Assembly (NCBI GenBank): GCA_963782465.1
Contig: CAWAJR010000006.1
Location: 372,001 to 436,000 of the forward strand
Source of the DNA: JAODBJ01 sp963782465
Lineage (GTDB): Bacteria; Actinomycetota; Acidimicrobiia; IMCC26256; PALSA-610
Direction of reading: 5' to 3'
DNA length: 64,000 nt
The notes under the pieces are model-generated. The model saw nothing but the letters and a program-made list of their open reading frames with translations. It was not told the origin of the DNA and did no database searches. The position numbers and the translations under genes are program-made. Positions 16,801 through 26,006 of this stretch are shown here, piece after piece (within the stretch, counting starts at the first letter, position 1; each line of letters starts with the position of its first letter).

Positions 16801-17739
16801 ATGCGAGTTCTCGTCGCCGGTGGGACCGGCGTCATCGGCCGCCAGTTGTTGCCGCTGCTCGCCGAGGTCGGTCACGACGTGACCGCGCTCTCCCATTCGG
16901 GCCGGTTCGCGGCGATTTCCGGCGCGCCCGTCGTCGTGGCTGACGCGCTCGACCGCGCCGGGCTCGGCGCTGCGGTCCACGCCGTTGCACCCGACGCCGT
17001 GGTCAACCTGCTCACGGCCATCCCCCGCGACTTGCAACCCCGGCACTTCGCCCGGCAGATGCGGCTCACCAACCGGCTGCGGGTCGAGGGGACCGCGAAC
17101 CTCGTCGCGGCCGCGCCCGGCGCGCGCATCGTGTCGGAAGGGCTCGCTTACGCGTACGACCCTGCAGGCGGGCCCGTCGCCGACGAGAAACGGCCGCTCT
17201 GGAAGCGCGGCCCCCGGCCGTTCCGCCCCGCCGTGCACGCAATCGGCGAACTCGAGCGCCTCACCACCGCCACGGGCGGCACCGTGCTGCGGCTCGGCCA
17301 CCTCTACGGCCCGGGAACCGCGTTTGGCAGGGATGGTGCGTTCACCGAACAGGTCGCGGCCGGTCGAGTGCCGATCGTGGGTAAGGGGAACGCGATGTTC
17401 TCGTTCCTGCACACCCACGACGCGGCGACCGCGATCGTCGCCGCGCTCGACAAGCCCGTCACCGGCACGCTCAACGTCGTCGACGACCAACCCACGTACC
17501 TTCACGACTGGTTACCGGAGATGGCCAAGATGATGCGCGCGCCCCAACCGAAGCACGCGCCGGTTGCGATCGCGCGTCTCGCGGTGGGCTCATGGGGCAC
17601 CGCCTACATGAACGAGATCGTTGGCGCCGACAACAGCCGCGCCCGCCTGTCGCTCGACTGGCGACCGCGCTTCAGCACATGGCGCACCGGCTTCGAGGCC
17701 GAAGTGCGACCGCGACCTCACGTCGCGCCGGTCCGGTGA
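16801..17739 (+). CDS. NAD-dependent epimerase/dehydratase (ECF41-associated)
   Basis: 312 residues from ATG 16801, with GGAGG well placed. N-terminal Rossmann motif VAGGTGVIGRQL. The Tyr-x3-Lys region is altered: the expected YxxxK is not evident around AVHAIGELERL, so it is an atypical extended SDR, perhaps with another activity or only NAD(P) binding. LRLGHLYGPGTAFGRDG resembles the extended-SDR substrate loop. It lies downstream of the ECF41 promoter and 17 bases before the sigma factor gene. ECF41 sigma genes are known to sit beside such COE genes (carboxymuconolactone decarboxylase, oxidoreductase or epimerase), which fits. Confidence 0.85.
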   Translation: MRVLVAGGTGVIGRQLLPLLAEVGHDVTALSHSGRFAAISGAPVVVADALDRAGLGAAVHAVAPDAVVNLLTAIPRDLQPRHFARQMRLTNRLRVEGTANLVAAAPGARIVSEGLAYAYDPAGGPVADEKRPLWKRGPRPFRPAVHAIGELERLTTATGGTVLRLGHLYGPGTAFGRDGAFTEQVAAGRVPIVGKGNAMFSFLHTHDAATAIVAALDKPVTGTLNVVDDQPTYLHDWLPEMAKMMRAPQPKHAPVAIARLAVGSWGTAYMNEIVGADNSRARLSLDWRPRFSTWRTGFEAEVRPRPHVAPVR

Positions 17740-17756
17740 GGCAGCGCGATGGCACC

Positions 17757-18647
17757 ATGACCGACGACGCCGCGGTCGACGAGTTCCTGCGTCATCGACC
17801 GCGTTTGCTCGGCATCGCCTACCGGATGCTCGGCAGCATGTGGGACGCCGAGGATGTCGTGTCCGACGCCATGGTCCGTTGGCTGCGAATCGAACGCAGT
17901 GACGTGAGGGAACCCGCCGCGTTCCTCACGACGATGGTGAGCCGGCTCGCGCTCGACCAGCTCAAGTCGGCCCGCGTGCAACGTCAGGAGTACGTGGGGC
18001 CGTGGTTGCCGGAGCCGACCCTGACCGGGCCATCGAACCTCGGCCCGCTCGACACGGTGGAGCTGCGAGAGTCCGTGTCGGTTGCGACCTTGCACGTTTT
18101 GGAGCAGCTCACGCCCCCCGAACGCGGCGTGTTCGTGCTGCGCGAAGCGTTCGACCTGCCGTTCGCCGAGATCGCCGAAATCCTCGACATCAGCCCGAGC
18201 AACGCGCGGCAACTGTTCCATCGAGCGCGGCGCCGCGTCGCCGGCGATGGTCACCGTTTCCCGGCCGACCCTGGAGCCCACGCCACGTTGCTCGACCGTT
18301 TCCTCGGTGCGGTCAGCTCCGGCGACCTCGCCCAGCTCGAAAGCCTCCTGGCCGACGACGTCGTCGCGTACAGCGACGGCGGCGGCAAGGCGCGGGCGGC
18401 GATCCGTCCCGTGCGCGGCAAGGCGAACATCATCAAGTACATCCGCGGTTTGCTGCGCCGGTTCCCGTTGCAGCCCGGCATCAGGGTTGTCACTGCGAAC
18501 GGTCTTCCGGCCGCGCTGCTCGCGCTCGGCGCGCAGTCGGAACTGCTCGTGCTCTCCGTGCGCGATCGCAAGATCGAAGCGATCTACGGGATCATCAACC
18601 CCGACAAGCTCTCGTACCTCGACCGTCAACTCGCGGGTCGGTCCTGA
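17757..18647 (+). CDS. ECF41-family RNA polymerase sigma factor with SnoaL-like C-terminal domain
   Basis: 296 residues from ATG 17757. Sigma region 2 (LLGIAYRMLGSMWDAEDVVSDAMVRWL) and region 4 (LTPPERGVFVLREAFDLPFAEIAEIL with an HTH) are clear. A WLPEP motif lies in the linker, and a roughly 100-residue SnoaL/NTF2-like extension contains DGGGK. WLPEP plus DGGGK are the hallmarks of ECF41, in which the fused C-terminal domain replaces an anti-sigma factor in controlling activity. It is co-transcribed with an epimerase gene behind an ECF41-type promoter, so autoregulation is likely. The signal sensed is unknown. Confidence 0.92.
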   Translation: MTDDAAVDEFLRHRPRLLGIAYRMLGSMWDAEDVVSDAMVRWLRIERSDVREPAAFLTTMVSRLALDQLKSARVQRQEYVGPWLPEPTLTGPSNLGPLDTVELRESVSVATLHVLEQLTPPERGVFVLREAFDLPFAEIAEILDISPSNARQLFHRARRRVAGDGHRFPADPGAHATLLDRFLGAVSSGDLAQLESLLADDVVAYSDGGGKARAAIRPVRGKANIIKYIRGLLRRFPLQPGIRVVTANGLPAALLALGAQSELLVLSVRDRKIEAIYGIINPDKLSYLDRQLAGRS

Positions 18648-18672
18648 CCTACCGAGACGAAAGCGAACTGTC

Positions 18673-19372
18673 ATGATCAACCAACCCACTGATGTCGTCG
18701 CGCGCGATCACGTGCGGCCGCGCCCGATGCGCCTGCTGGTCACCGGAGGGACCGGGGTCCTCGGTCGCGCGCTCTTGCCTCGGGCCGAAGCGGCCGGGCA
18801 CCAATGGCTCGCGCCCGCGCACGGCGAACTCGATCTGTTCGACCCCCGTGCCGTCGAGCAGGCGATGCGCAACGTCGACGCGGTATTCCATCTCGCGACC
18901 AAGATCCGGTCGCTCGATCTGCTCGACCAACCCGGGGCGTGGGAGGAGAACGACCGGCTGCGGACCGAAGCGTCGCGAATCCTCGTCGACGCGGCGCTCG
19001 AGCGCGGTGTCGAGACCTACGTCCAACCCACGGTGACGTTCGTCTACCCCACCGACCGGCCGGCCGACGAGCAGGCACCCGTCGTCGACGGGCCCATCGT
19101 GCACTCGGCGCTCGTCGCCGAGCAGGAAACGGCCCGCTTCGCGGGCCGGCCGGCGCGGCGTCGTGCTCCGGTTGGGGTTGCTCGACGGCCCCGGAACCGG
19201 CAACGACCGCCCGGTGCCGCAGTTCGGCGCCACCCTCGACGTCGGCGACGCGGGCCGCGCGTTGCTCGCCGCCCTCGCACTGCCGAGCGGCATCTACAAC
19301 GTCTGCCGTGACGGCGAACGGGTGTCGAACCGGCGCTTCTCCGAGATCGCCGGGTGGCACCCACAGTCGTAG
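18673..19372 (+). CDS. NAD-dependent epimerase/dehydratase (frameshifted)
   Basis: The N-terminal part (MINQPTDVV..., Rossmann motif LLVTGGTGVLGRALL) runs in one frame to about 19140; the C-terminal part (VVLRLGLLDGPGTGND, ending RFSEIAGWHPQS) continues in the next frame. One extra base in the G/C run 19141-19158 explains it; without it the protein has about 232 residues, with FAAGRRGVVLRLG across the joint. It follows the ECF41 gene by 25 bases and may be part of its operon. At 232 residues it is short for an extended SDR. Either a sequence error or a recent mutation. Confidence 0.65.
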
Positions 19373-19497
19373 GTGCCCGGGCCGCAACAACTCGCTCACC
19401 AGGGCCGCCGACTACGTTGCGCCACGATGAAGCGGGAGTGCGACGTGCGGAAACGACGCCAGGCCGCGCGCGTGCGCGCGGACGTTCCGGACCGACG

Positions 19498-20472
19498 ATG
19501 ACGACGTACCTCGTGACCGGCGGTACCGGCCTCATCGGTTCCAACGTCTGCCGGGCGTTGATCGACGGCGGAGCGCGGGTCCGTGCCCTCGTACGCCCGG
19601 AGAGCGACGACGGCCCCTTGCGCGCGATCGGCGTCGACGCGTTCGAAGGCGACGTGCGGGCCGCCGACGACGTGTTGCGCGCGGCCGACGGGTGCGAGTG
19701 CATCATCCATGCCGCGGCGGTGCTCGGCGGCCCGGCCCAGGACCTCGACCTCGCCCGCGCCACCAACGAAGCCGGGTCTTTCCACGTTTACGACGCCGGC
19801 GCGGCGCACGGCATCCGCGTCGTCACGCTCAGCTCGACGCCGTTCTTCGACCACCGCGCGACGCTCACCGAGGATTCGCCCGTCGCTGCGACCTGGAGCG
19901 ACGACCCGTACACGCTCACGAAGGGCGCCGGGTACGTGGAAGCGAAACGGCGCGCCGCCGAAGAAGGCGCCGACATCAACATCGTGATCCCGGGCGGCAC
20001 GTACGGGCCCGGCCTGTCGGTGAAACGGGCGATGGTCGCCACGAGTTTCAACCGGGCCATTCGCGGCGCGGTGAACGGCAAGCTCACCGAGTACGTGACG
20101 TACCCGGTGCCATGGGTCTACGTCGAAGATGTCGCGTACGTCTGTGTCGCGGCCGCGGCGAAGGGCGAGGCCGGCCGGACCTACCTGGCGTTCGGTGCCG
20201 AGGACGCATCGAGTACCGCGTCGTTCCTGAACATCGCGTGCGAGGTGGCCGGCGTGGACAACCGGGTCGCCGAGGTCAGGATCGATGCCGACGATCCGGA
20301 CGCGCTCGCGCGTTACGGCGCGACCCTCGTCGAACTGGCGCGCCGCACGTTCCCGGTCCCCTGGTTCGACAACACCAAGACACGCGAGGCACTCGCTTAC
20401 GCGCCCCGGCCGTTGCGCGCCGGGATGGAAACGACGATCCGCTGGCTGCGCGACAACGGCCAGATCAACTGA
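19498..20472 (+). CDS. NAD-dependent epimerase/dehydratase family protein
   Basis: 324 residues from ATG 19498. TYLVTGGTGLIGSNVCRAL binds the nucleotide; the catalytic Ser region LSSTPFFD and a Tyr in DDPYTLTKGAGYVEAKR (Tyr-x3-Lys satisfied by YVEAK) are present. VIPGGTYGPG is the extended-SDR motif after the active site. Typical substrates are nucleotide sugars or dihydroflavonol-like ketones. It is the third epimerase in a row behind the ECF41 promoter, 125 bases after the previous gene, and converges with an isochorismatase-like gene 9 bases away. Confidence 0.85.
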   Translation: MTTYLVTGGTGLIGSNVCRALIDGGARVRALVRPESDDGPLRAIGVDAFEGDVRAADDVLRAADGCECIIHAAAVLGGPAQDLDLARATNEAGSFHVYDAGAAHGIRVVTLSSTPFFDHRATLTEDSPVAATWSDDPYTLTKGAGYVEAKRRAAEEGADINIVIPGGTYGPGLSVKRAMVATSFNRAIRGAVNGKLTEYVTYPVPWVYVEDVAYVCVAAAAKGEAGRTYLAFGAEDASSTASFLNIACEVAGVDNRVAEVRIDADDPDALARYGATLVELARRTFPVPWFDNTKTREALAYAPRPLRAGMETTIRWLRDNGQIN

Positions 20473-20481
20473 ACCGGGGAT

Positions 20482-21105
20482 TCACGCGTCCCACACGTCG
20501 CGCACCTTGGCCGTCGTCGTGACCGTGACCACCGGCGCCAGGGAGTACTTCACGACATCTTCCGCGTAGCTGCGCGGCAGGCCCGCGATCGCGTCGGTCG
20601 GGAGCGCGATGCGGTAGCCGAGATCCGCGGCCGTGAGGCACAAGCCGAGGAGCGCTTCGTTCACCGACACGCCGACGGGTACGAGCGTGCGGATCCCGAG
20701 GTTGCGCAGGATCGGGTCGAGCTCGGTGCCGGTGAACGGCGTGAGGCCGTGGATGCGGCGGCACTCGATGTCGTCGGGCGCGGGGCCGAGTTCGGGGCAC
20801 AGGTCGGCCGCGGGTGTGCCCTGCCGCACCTGGTCGGGGTTCTTCACGACGTAGGCCATCATCGCGTTGTTGATCGACAGCCCGGCGCGATCGCCGCGCA
20901 GCTCGACGAGCGCATGCACGACCCGAACGCCGACCACACGCGCGGCGGTGCACAGACCGGCCGCGGCGGTGAGGACGCCGCGGTCGGCGACCTCGTCGGC
21001 CAGCTCCCGCATCGCCGCGAGATCGCCGATCACACCGCGCTGCATCTCGCAGGTGACCACCGCGGTGTGCGCGGGTGCGACGAGCTCTCCGAAGTCGAGC
21101 GGCAA
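20482..21105 (-). CDS. isochorismatase-like hydrolase lacking the catalytic cysteine
   Basis: 207 residues from TTG 21105, chosen because GGAGG lies 5 bases upstream. The fold matches the cysteine hydrolase/isochorismatase family: VVTCEMQRGVIG near the N terminus, then LVPVGVSVNEALLGLCLTAADLGYR. In active cysteine hydrolases the first motif has Asp and the second reads GVxTNxCV. Here Asp is Glu and the Cys position is Ala. It may be a non-cysteine isochorismatase-type enzyme or a pseudoenzyme. It is divergent from the HpnA-like gene with 157 bases between. Confidence 0.7.
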   Translation of the reverse strand: MPLDFGELVAPAHTAVVTCEMQRGVIGDLAAMRELADEVADRGVLTAAAGLCTAARVVGVRVVHALVELRGDRAGLSINNAMMAYVVKNPDQVRQGTPAADLCPELGPAPDDIECRRIHGLTPFTGTELDPILRNLGIRTLVPVGVSVNEALLGLCLTAADLGYRIALPTDAIAGLPRSYAEDVVKYSLAPVVTVTTTAKVRDVWDA

Positions 21106-21262
21106 CGATGCCTCCAGTGGGCAAACCGCGGCGACCGTGCCGGTCACCGTTCGATTGGCGCCGAATATACGGTTCGCCGGCAAGCGAAGCCGCCCCACCG
21201 GCGTCGTCTGTAAGGATGAGAAGACCGCGCGCGAGGCTCGTGCGACACGTCGAGGTGATTGC

Positions 21263-22383
21263 ATGCCCCACAACGGCTCCCACGCCGATCCAGTACTCGT
21301 CACCGGTGGATCCGGGTTCATCGGATCGGCCGTCGCGCGCGCCTTGCTCGGCGCCGGGTACCACGTTCGCGTCCTGCTCGAACCCGATCGAGACGACACC
21401 AACGTCGACGGCCTCGACGTCGAGCGCATCACGGGCGACATACGCGATCGCGCCACCGTCGAGCGCGCCGTCGACGGCGCCGGCACGGTGTTCCACCTGG
21501 CTGCGCTCTACCGCTTCTGGGCGAAGGACCCCGACCTGTTCTACGACGTGAACGTCGGCGGGACGATGAACGTGCTTCACGCGGCACGGCAGGCGCGGTG
21601 CCGGCGGGTCGTGTACACGAGCACGGTGGCAACCCTGGGCGTCGCCGGACCGGGCCCGCCACCGAAGCCACCCTCGTCCACTTCGAGCATCTCTTCGGCC
21701 ACTACAAGCGGTCGAAATACCTGGCCGAGCACGAGGTGCTGCGGGCCGGCGCGACCGGCCTGCCGGTCGTCCTCGTCCACCCCACGTTCCCCGTCGGGGA
21801 AGGCGACGCCGCCCCGACGCCGACCGGCCGCACGATCCTCGAGTTCCTGAACGGCCGCATCCCGGCGTATGTCGACACCACGCTGAACGTCGCGCACGTC
21901 GACGATGTCGGGCGCGGTCACGTGCTCGCCGCCGAACGAGGCGAGCCCGGCCGCAGCTACATCCTGGGCGGCGAGAACATGTCGTTGCGCCAGATGCTGG
22001 CAACGCTGGCCGACCTCTGCGGGCTGCCGGCTCCTCGCCTACGCGTCACGCCACAACTCGTGTTGCCGATCGTCCGCACCGCCGAATGGTTCGAGTCGCG
22101 GGTGATGGGCCGGGAGCCGACCCTCCCGTCGGAGCCGGTGCGGATGGCGACCACCCGGATGGAGTACGACGACACCCGCGCCCGCACCGAGCTGGGATAT
22201 ACGAGCATCCCGGCGCGCGACGCACTGCGCCGCGCGGCAACCTGGTACGTCGAACACGGTTTCGTGAAGCCCGGGCACGCGCCGCGGATCGCCCGCGCCC
22301 TGGGCCGGCCGACCGAGGTCGACCTGCGCGCCGACGACAGCCGGCCCACGGCAGCACCGGCGGCGTCGCGGAGCGCGTCGTGA
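21263..22383 (+). CDS. HpnA-like hopanoid-associated sugar epimerase (frameshifted)
   Basis: Start ATG 21263 follows GAGGTG at 5 bases. The two halves, VLVTGGSGFIGSAVARALL...VVYTSTVATLGVAGPG and ATEATLVHFEHLFGHYKRSKYLAE..., are in different frames. One missing G or C at about 21651-21657 (CGGGCCCG) restores a 373-residue protein. HYKRSKYLAE gives Tyr-x3-Lys. PTPTGRTILEFLNGRIPAYVDTTLNVAHVDDV and YILGGENM match what I know of HpnA (TIGR03466 type). The stop overlaps the aminotransferase start by GTGA, so the two are coupled. A hopanoid side-chain role is plausible but there is no squalene-hopene cyclase in the window. Confidence 0.72.
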
Positions 22384-23831
22384 GCCAGGCCCGGCGGCTC
22401 CAACCGGTCTCGGCCCCTCCCGTCGAACGTGCGACCGCCGCACACGACACCTTCGACGTCAAGGCGTTGCTCAACGCCCGGGGTGGCGAAGCGTTCGCGT
22501 TGCACGAGCAGTACATGAACCCGCAGATGCCACGCATCTTGCGCACCCTCGGGTTCGACCGCGACTACGTGCGCGCCGAAGGTGCGCTCCTCTTCGACGG
22601 CGACGGGAACCGCTACCTCGATTTCCTCGCCGGGTTCGGCGTGTTCGCGCTCGGCCGTTGCCACCCGACGATCGAACAGGCGCTGCGCGACGCCATGGAA
22701 TGCGCGCTGCCGAACATGGTGCAGATGGAGTGCGCGCCGCTCGCCGGCCTGCTCGCCGAAGCGCTCGTGGCGCGGATGCCGACCGACGGGTACCGCTGCT
22801 TCTTCACCAACAGCGGCACCGAATCGGTGGAGACCATCCTGAAGTTCGTACGCGCCGCGACGGGCCGGCCCCGCGTGCTGTACGCGGATCACGCGTTCCA
22901 CGGGCTGACGATGGGCGCACTGTCGCTGAACGGCGCCCGCGAGTTTCGCGACCGCTTCGGCGCATTGCTCCCGGGTTGCACGAGCGTTCCATTCGGCGAC
23001 CTCGACGGGCTGCGGCGCGAACTGCGAGCCGGCGACGTCGGCGCGTTCGTGGTCGAGCCGATCCAAGGCAAGGGCGTCTTCGTCGCGCCCGGCGACTACC
23101 TTCGATCGGCGTCCGAGCTGTGCCACGAGCACGGGGCGTTGCTCGCGGTCGACGAAGTGCAAACCGGCCTCGGGCGTACGGGAACGTTCTTCGCGTTCGA
23201 GCAATGGAACGTCGAGCCCGATCTCGTCAGCGTTGCGAAAGCACTGTCCGGCGGCTACGTGCCGGTCGGTGCGGTCGTCGCCAAGCGCAAGATCGTCGAA
23301 GCGGTGTTCGACAAGATGGACCGGGCCGTCGTGCACAGCTCGACGTTCGGCCAGAACGTGCTCGCGATGACGGCCGGGCTCGCAACCTTGCACACGCTCG
23401 ACCGCGAAGGCATCGTCGGGAACGCCGCAACCGTCGGCGCGGAGTTGATGGCGAGCCTCACCGAAGTGGCCCGCCGCCACGAAGTGGTCGACGAGGTCCG
23501 TGGGCGGGGCCTCATGATCGGCATCGAGTTCAAACGGCCGAAGTCGCGGCGCCTCCGCGCCCAGTGGTCGTTGCTCGAGACGATGCGCAAAGGCTTGTTC
23601 ACGCAGCTCGTCGTCGTGCCGCTGTTCCGCGACCACGGCATCCTCACCCAGGTCGCGGGCGATCATCAGAACGTCCTGAAGATCCTGCCGCCGCTCATCA
23701 CGACCCGCGAGCAGGCCGCGATGTTCGTCGACGCCTTCGACGCGGTGCTCTCCGAACTCGAGCGGTCCCTCGGGCTGCTGCTCGGCGTGGGCCGCTCGCT
23801 CGCGTTACCCGCGATCCGTCACAGTCGCTGA
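22380..23831 (+). CDS. class III PLP-dependent aminotransferase (HpnO-like candidate)
   Basis: 483 residues from GTG 22380, overlapping the upstream stop by 4 bases. Class III features: FFTNSGTESVETILKF (phosphate-binding loop), AFHGLTMGALSLNG, VDEVQTGLGRTG (Asp binding PLP nitrogen), and the PLP Lys in SVAKALSGGYVPVGAVV. The C-terminal RGRGLMIGIEF is the usual small-domain strand. Neighbouring an HpnA-like epimerase, it may be the aminobacteriohopanetriol-forming aminotransferase type (HpnO); general aspartate/ornithine-type aminotransferase activity is the conservative call. Confidence 0.85.
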   Translation: MSQARRLQPVSAPPVERATAAHDTFDVKALLNARGGEAFALHEQYMNPQMPRILRTLGFDRDYVRAEGALLFDGDGNRYLDFLAGFGVFALGRCHPTIEQALRDAMECALPNMVQMECAPLAGLLAEALVARMPTDGYRCFFTNSGTESVETILKFVRAATGRPRVLYADHAFHGLTMGALSLNGAREFRDRFGALLPGCTSVPFGDLDGLRRELRAGDVGAFVVEPIQGKGVFVAPGDYLRSASELCHEHGALLAVDEVQTGLGRTGTFFAFEQWNVEPDLVSVAKALSGGYVPVGAVVAKRKIVEAVFDKMDRAVVHSSTFGQNVLAMTAGLATLHTLDREGIVGNAATVGAELMASLTEVARRHEVVDEVRGRGLMIGIEFKRPKSRRLRAQWSLLETMRKGLFTQLVVVPLFRDHGILTQVAGDHQNVLKILPPLITTREQAAMFVDAFDAVLSELERSLGLLLGVGRSLALPAIRHSR

Positions 23832-23852
23832 CGAAGCGCGGGAACCGTTCGT

Positions 23853-24818
23853 ATGATCGCGGCCGTGGCGGTGCCGACGCGCGACGAGCTGGCGGCGGCG
23901 CACTGCTGGGAGCGCGACGACCTCGTGCCGGGTCGGCCGGGGATGACCGACTTCCGCCGTCGCCTGCGCTTCCACCAGGCGCGCTGGCGCGAGGCGCACG
24001 GGCACCCGATCGGGACGCAGCCGATCGTCCCGAAGCCCGGCGGCAAGCCCGCGCGCCTGGTCGGAAGCCGCCTCCCATACGAGTACGCGCACGAGACCGG
24101 GGCCAACTTCCTGACGCCCGCGGCACACGACGCCGCACGGCAGCGCAGCGCGATCGCCGAACCGCGCCAGACGTTCGACCACCAGCGGCTCTGGGCCGAC
24201 CTTCTGTGGTCGCCGACGATGGCCTTCAACCTCTTCGGCGATCTCGCCGCCGACCTCGACCTCGCCGACCACGCCGTGCACACCTGGTGGCCCGACGCTC
24301 CCGGCGTCGTGTCGGGCGTCCGGTTCGCGCACTCCCCCGGTCGCCTCGACCCGAGCTACCTCAACAACCTTTCCACGTTCGACGCCGCGTTCATCCTCAC
24401 CCTCCCGGGCGGGTCGCAGGCGGTCGTCGGCCTCGACGTGAAGTACCACGAGCGGATCAAGCGCGAGATCCCGAGGCCGACCAACCTCGCCCGTTACCGC
24501 GAGGTCTTCGAACGGTCGGGGAACTTCACGCCCGCCGCGTTCGACGCCGTCAACAAAACGGTGCTGTCGGTGATGTGGTTGGAGCACCTGCTCGTGCTGT
24601 CGATGCTCCAGCAAGAACGTGGGGCGTGGGCCTGGGGCCGCTACGTCGTCGTGCACCCGGCGGCGAACACCGACTACGCGGATGCCGCAGCGCGATACCG
24701 CGAGCTCCTCACCGACCCGTCGACCTTCTCGTCGGTCACCACGGAGCAGCTCATCGGCCGCGGCGCGCTGCCGGAGGCGACGGCGAAGGCACTGCGCGAC
24801 CGCTACCTCCCCGGCTGA
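23853..24818 (+). CDS. PD-(D/E)XK nuclease-like protein (PGN_0703-like)
   Basis: 321 residues. PYEYAHETGANFLTP (about 72-86) and AVVGLDVKYHERIKRE (about 191-206) resemble the PGN_0703 family of putative restriction-like endonucleases. The D-x-K of LDVKYH would be the core of a PD-(D/E)XK active site, with an upstream acidic residue. No methyltransferase, helicase or other defence gene is adjacent, so a role in host defence is not supported by context. It starts 21 bases after the aminotransferase and could be co-transcribed. Moderate confidence in family, low in function. Confidence 0.6.
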   Translation: MIAAVAVPTRDELAAAHCWERDDLVPGRPGMTDFRRRLRFHQARWREAHGHPIGTQPIVPKPGGKPARLVGSRLPYEYAHETGANFLTPAAHDAARQRSAIAEPRQTFDHQRLWADLLWSPTMAFNLFGDLAADLDLADHAVHTWWPDAPGVVSGVRFAHSPGRLDPSYLNNLSTFDAAFILTLPGGSQAVVGLDVKYHERIKREIPRPTNLARYREVFERSGNFTPAAFDAVNKTVLSVMWLEHLLVLSMLQQERGAWAWGRYVVVHPAANTDYADAAARYRELLTDPSTFSSVTTEQLIGRGALPEATAKALRDRYLPG

Positions 24819-24842
24819 TCGCTCCGGGTCGTCGCGCCGCGT

Positions 24843-25885
24843 TCACGCGACCCAGCCGCGCGGCAGGGGCAACGGCAGATCGTTGTACGTGACGATGCCC
24901 GGCGCCGCGGCCACGACGAGCGGGATGGCGTTGATGGCCGGCATCGCGGTGATGATCATGCCGATCACCATGAATTCGGCGATGGTCGTCGCCTGGAAGT
25001 CGGGCGGCGGGAGGTACTGCAGGGTCGTCCTCACGGTGGGTTGGCCGGCGACCTCGATCACGTGGCCTTCTTCGATCTGCCAATCAGGATCGAGCGTCGT
25101 GCCCTTCTTCCACCGCACGCTCGCCTCGACCACCGTGCGCCCGCCCACGCGGCCTTGCCAGCTGGCGGCGATCCCGGCCACGCAACCCGCGGGGATGGTC
25201 CAGGATTCGAGCACGAGGTCTTCCGTCGTCTGCGCGTACTCGGGTTCGCACACGATCTCGTCGAGTTCGACGCCGAGTGCGTCGGCGATGAGCGCGACGG
25301 CCTCACCGAAGACGGCCGTGCCCTTGGCGGTCATCGCCGGGAGTTCGGGGTCGTCGATCGGTCGCGCGAAGCCGGCAGGCAGTTCCGTCGCGGGCGAGTC
25401 GTAGAAGGTCGTATCGGCCGCTTCGGCGACGGTGACCTTGTCGATCCGGTCGCAGATACCTGCGCTCGCGATCGCCATCAACTGCACGAAGCCCGGGCTG
25501 ATACCGGTGCCGAACATCGACGCGCCGCCCGTTCGCACGCGGCGACGATCCGATCGCGGTCGGCGCCGAGCCCGCGCCCGTTGATGAACGCGGCCGTGCT
25601 GACGACGTTCACGCCGGCGTCGAGGATGCGTACGAGCTCGTCGACGTCTTGCCACATCGGGTTGTACACGACACAGTCGGGCCGGAGGGCGAGCAAGGCG
25701 TCGACGTCGTCGGTCGCGGCGACCCCGAGGGCGTCGATGCCGCAGAGTTCACCGACGTCGCGACCGACCTTGTCGGCCGACCACGCGTAGCAGCCGACCA
25801 GCTCGAGGTCGGGGTGCGTGGCAACGGCGCGCACTGATCGTTTGCCGACGTTGCCGGTCGTCCACTGCACTATTCGCAAGGTCAT
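24843..25885 (-). CDS. dihydrodipicolinate reductase-like NAD(P)H-dependent amine dehydrogenase (frameshifted)
   Basis: The N-terminal part, MTLRIVQWTTGNVGKRSVRAV (Rossmann TGNVG motif) to DRIVAACER, starts at ATG 25885. The C-terminal part, GGASMFGTGISPGFVQLM onward, is in another frame. One missing C/G at about 25525-25530 (plus strand CCGCCC) joins them into 347 residues. The layout matches the family of DapB-like enzymes that includes 2,4-diaminopentanoate dehydrogenase: NAD(P)-binding domain, then a GTGxxPGF substrate loop. Substrate unknown. It converges with the nuclease-like gene and is isolated on its strand. Confidence 0.75.
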
Positions 25886-26006
25886 GAGAGGTACGTCCCG
25901 CCGTTGCCGCCGATGCGTTGCCGGGTGATGTAGCTCGCCCGCGTGATGATCGCAAGCCGGTACCACGGTGCGTCGGGACGGGCTTGCTCGTCGGCCGCGT
26001 GATCGG

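Noticed and set aside
23853..24818. Defence island around the PD-(D/E)XK-like gene
   Set aside because: No methylase, helicase, toxin-antitoxin or mobile gene is adjacent; neighbours are metabolic.
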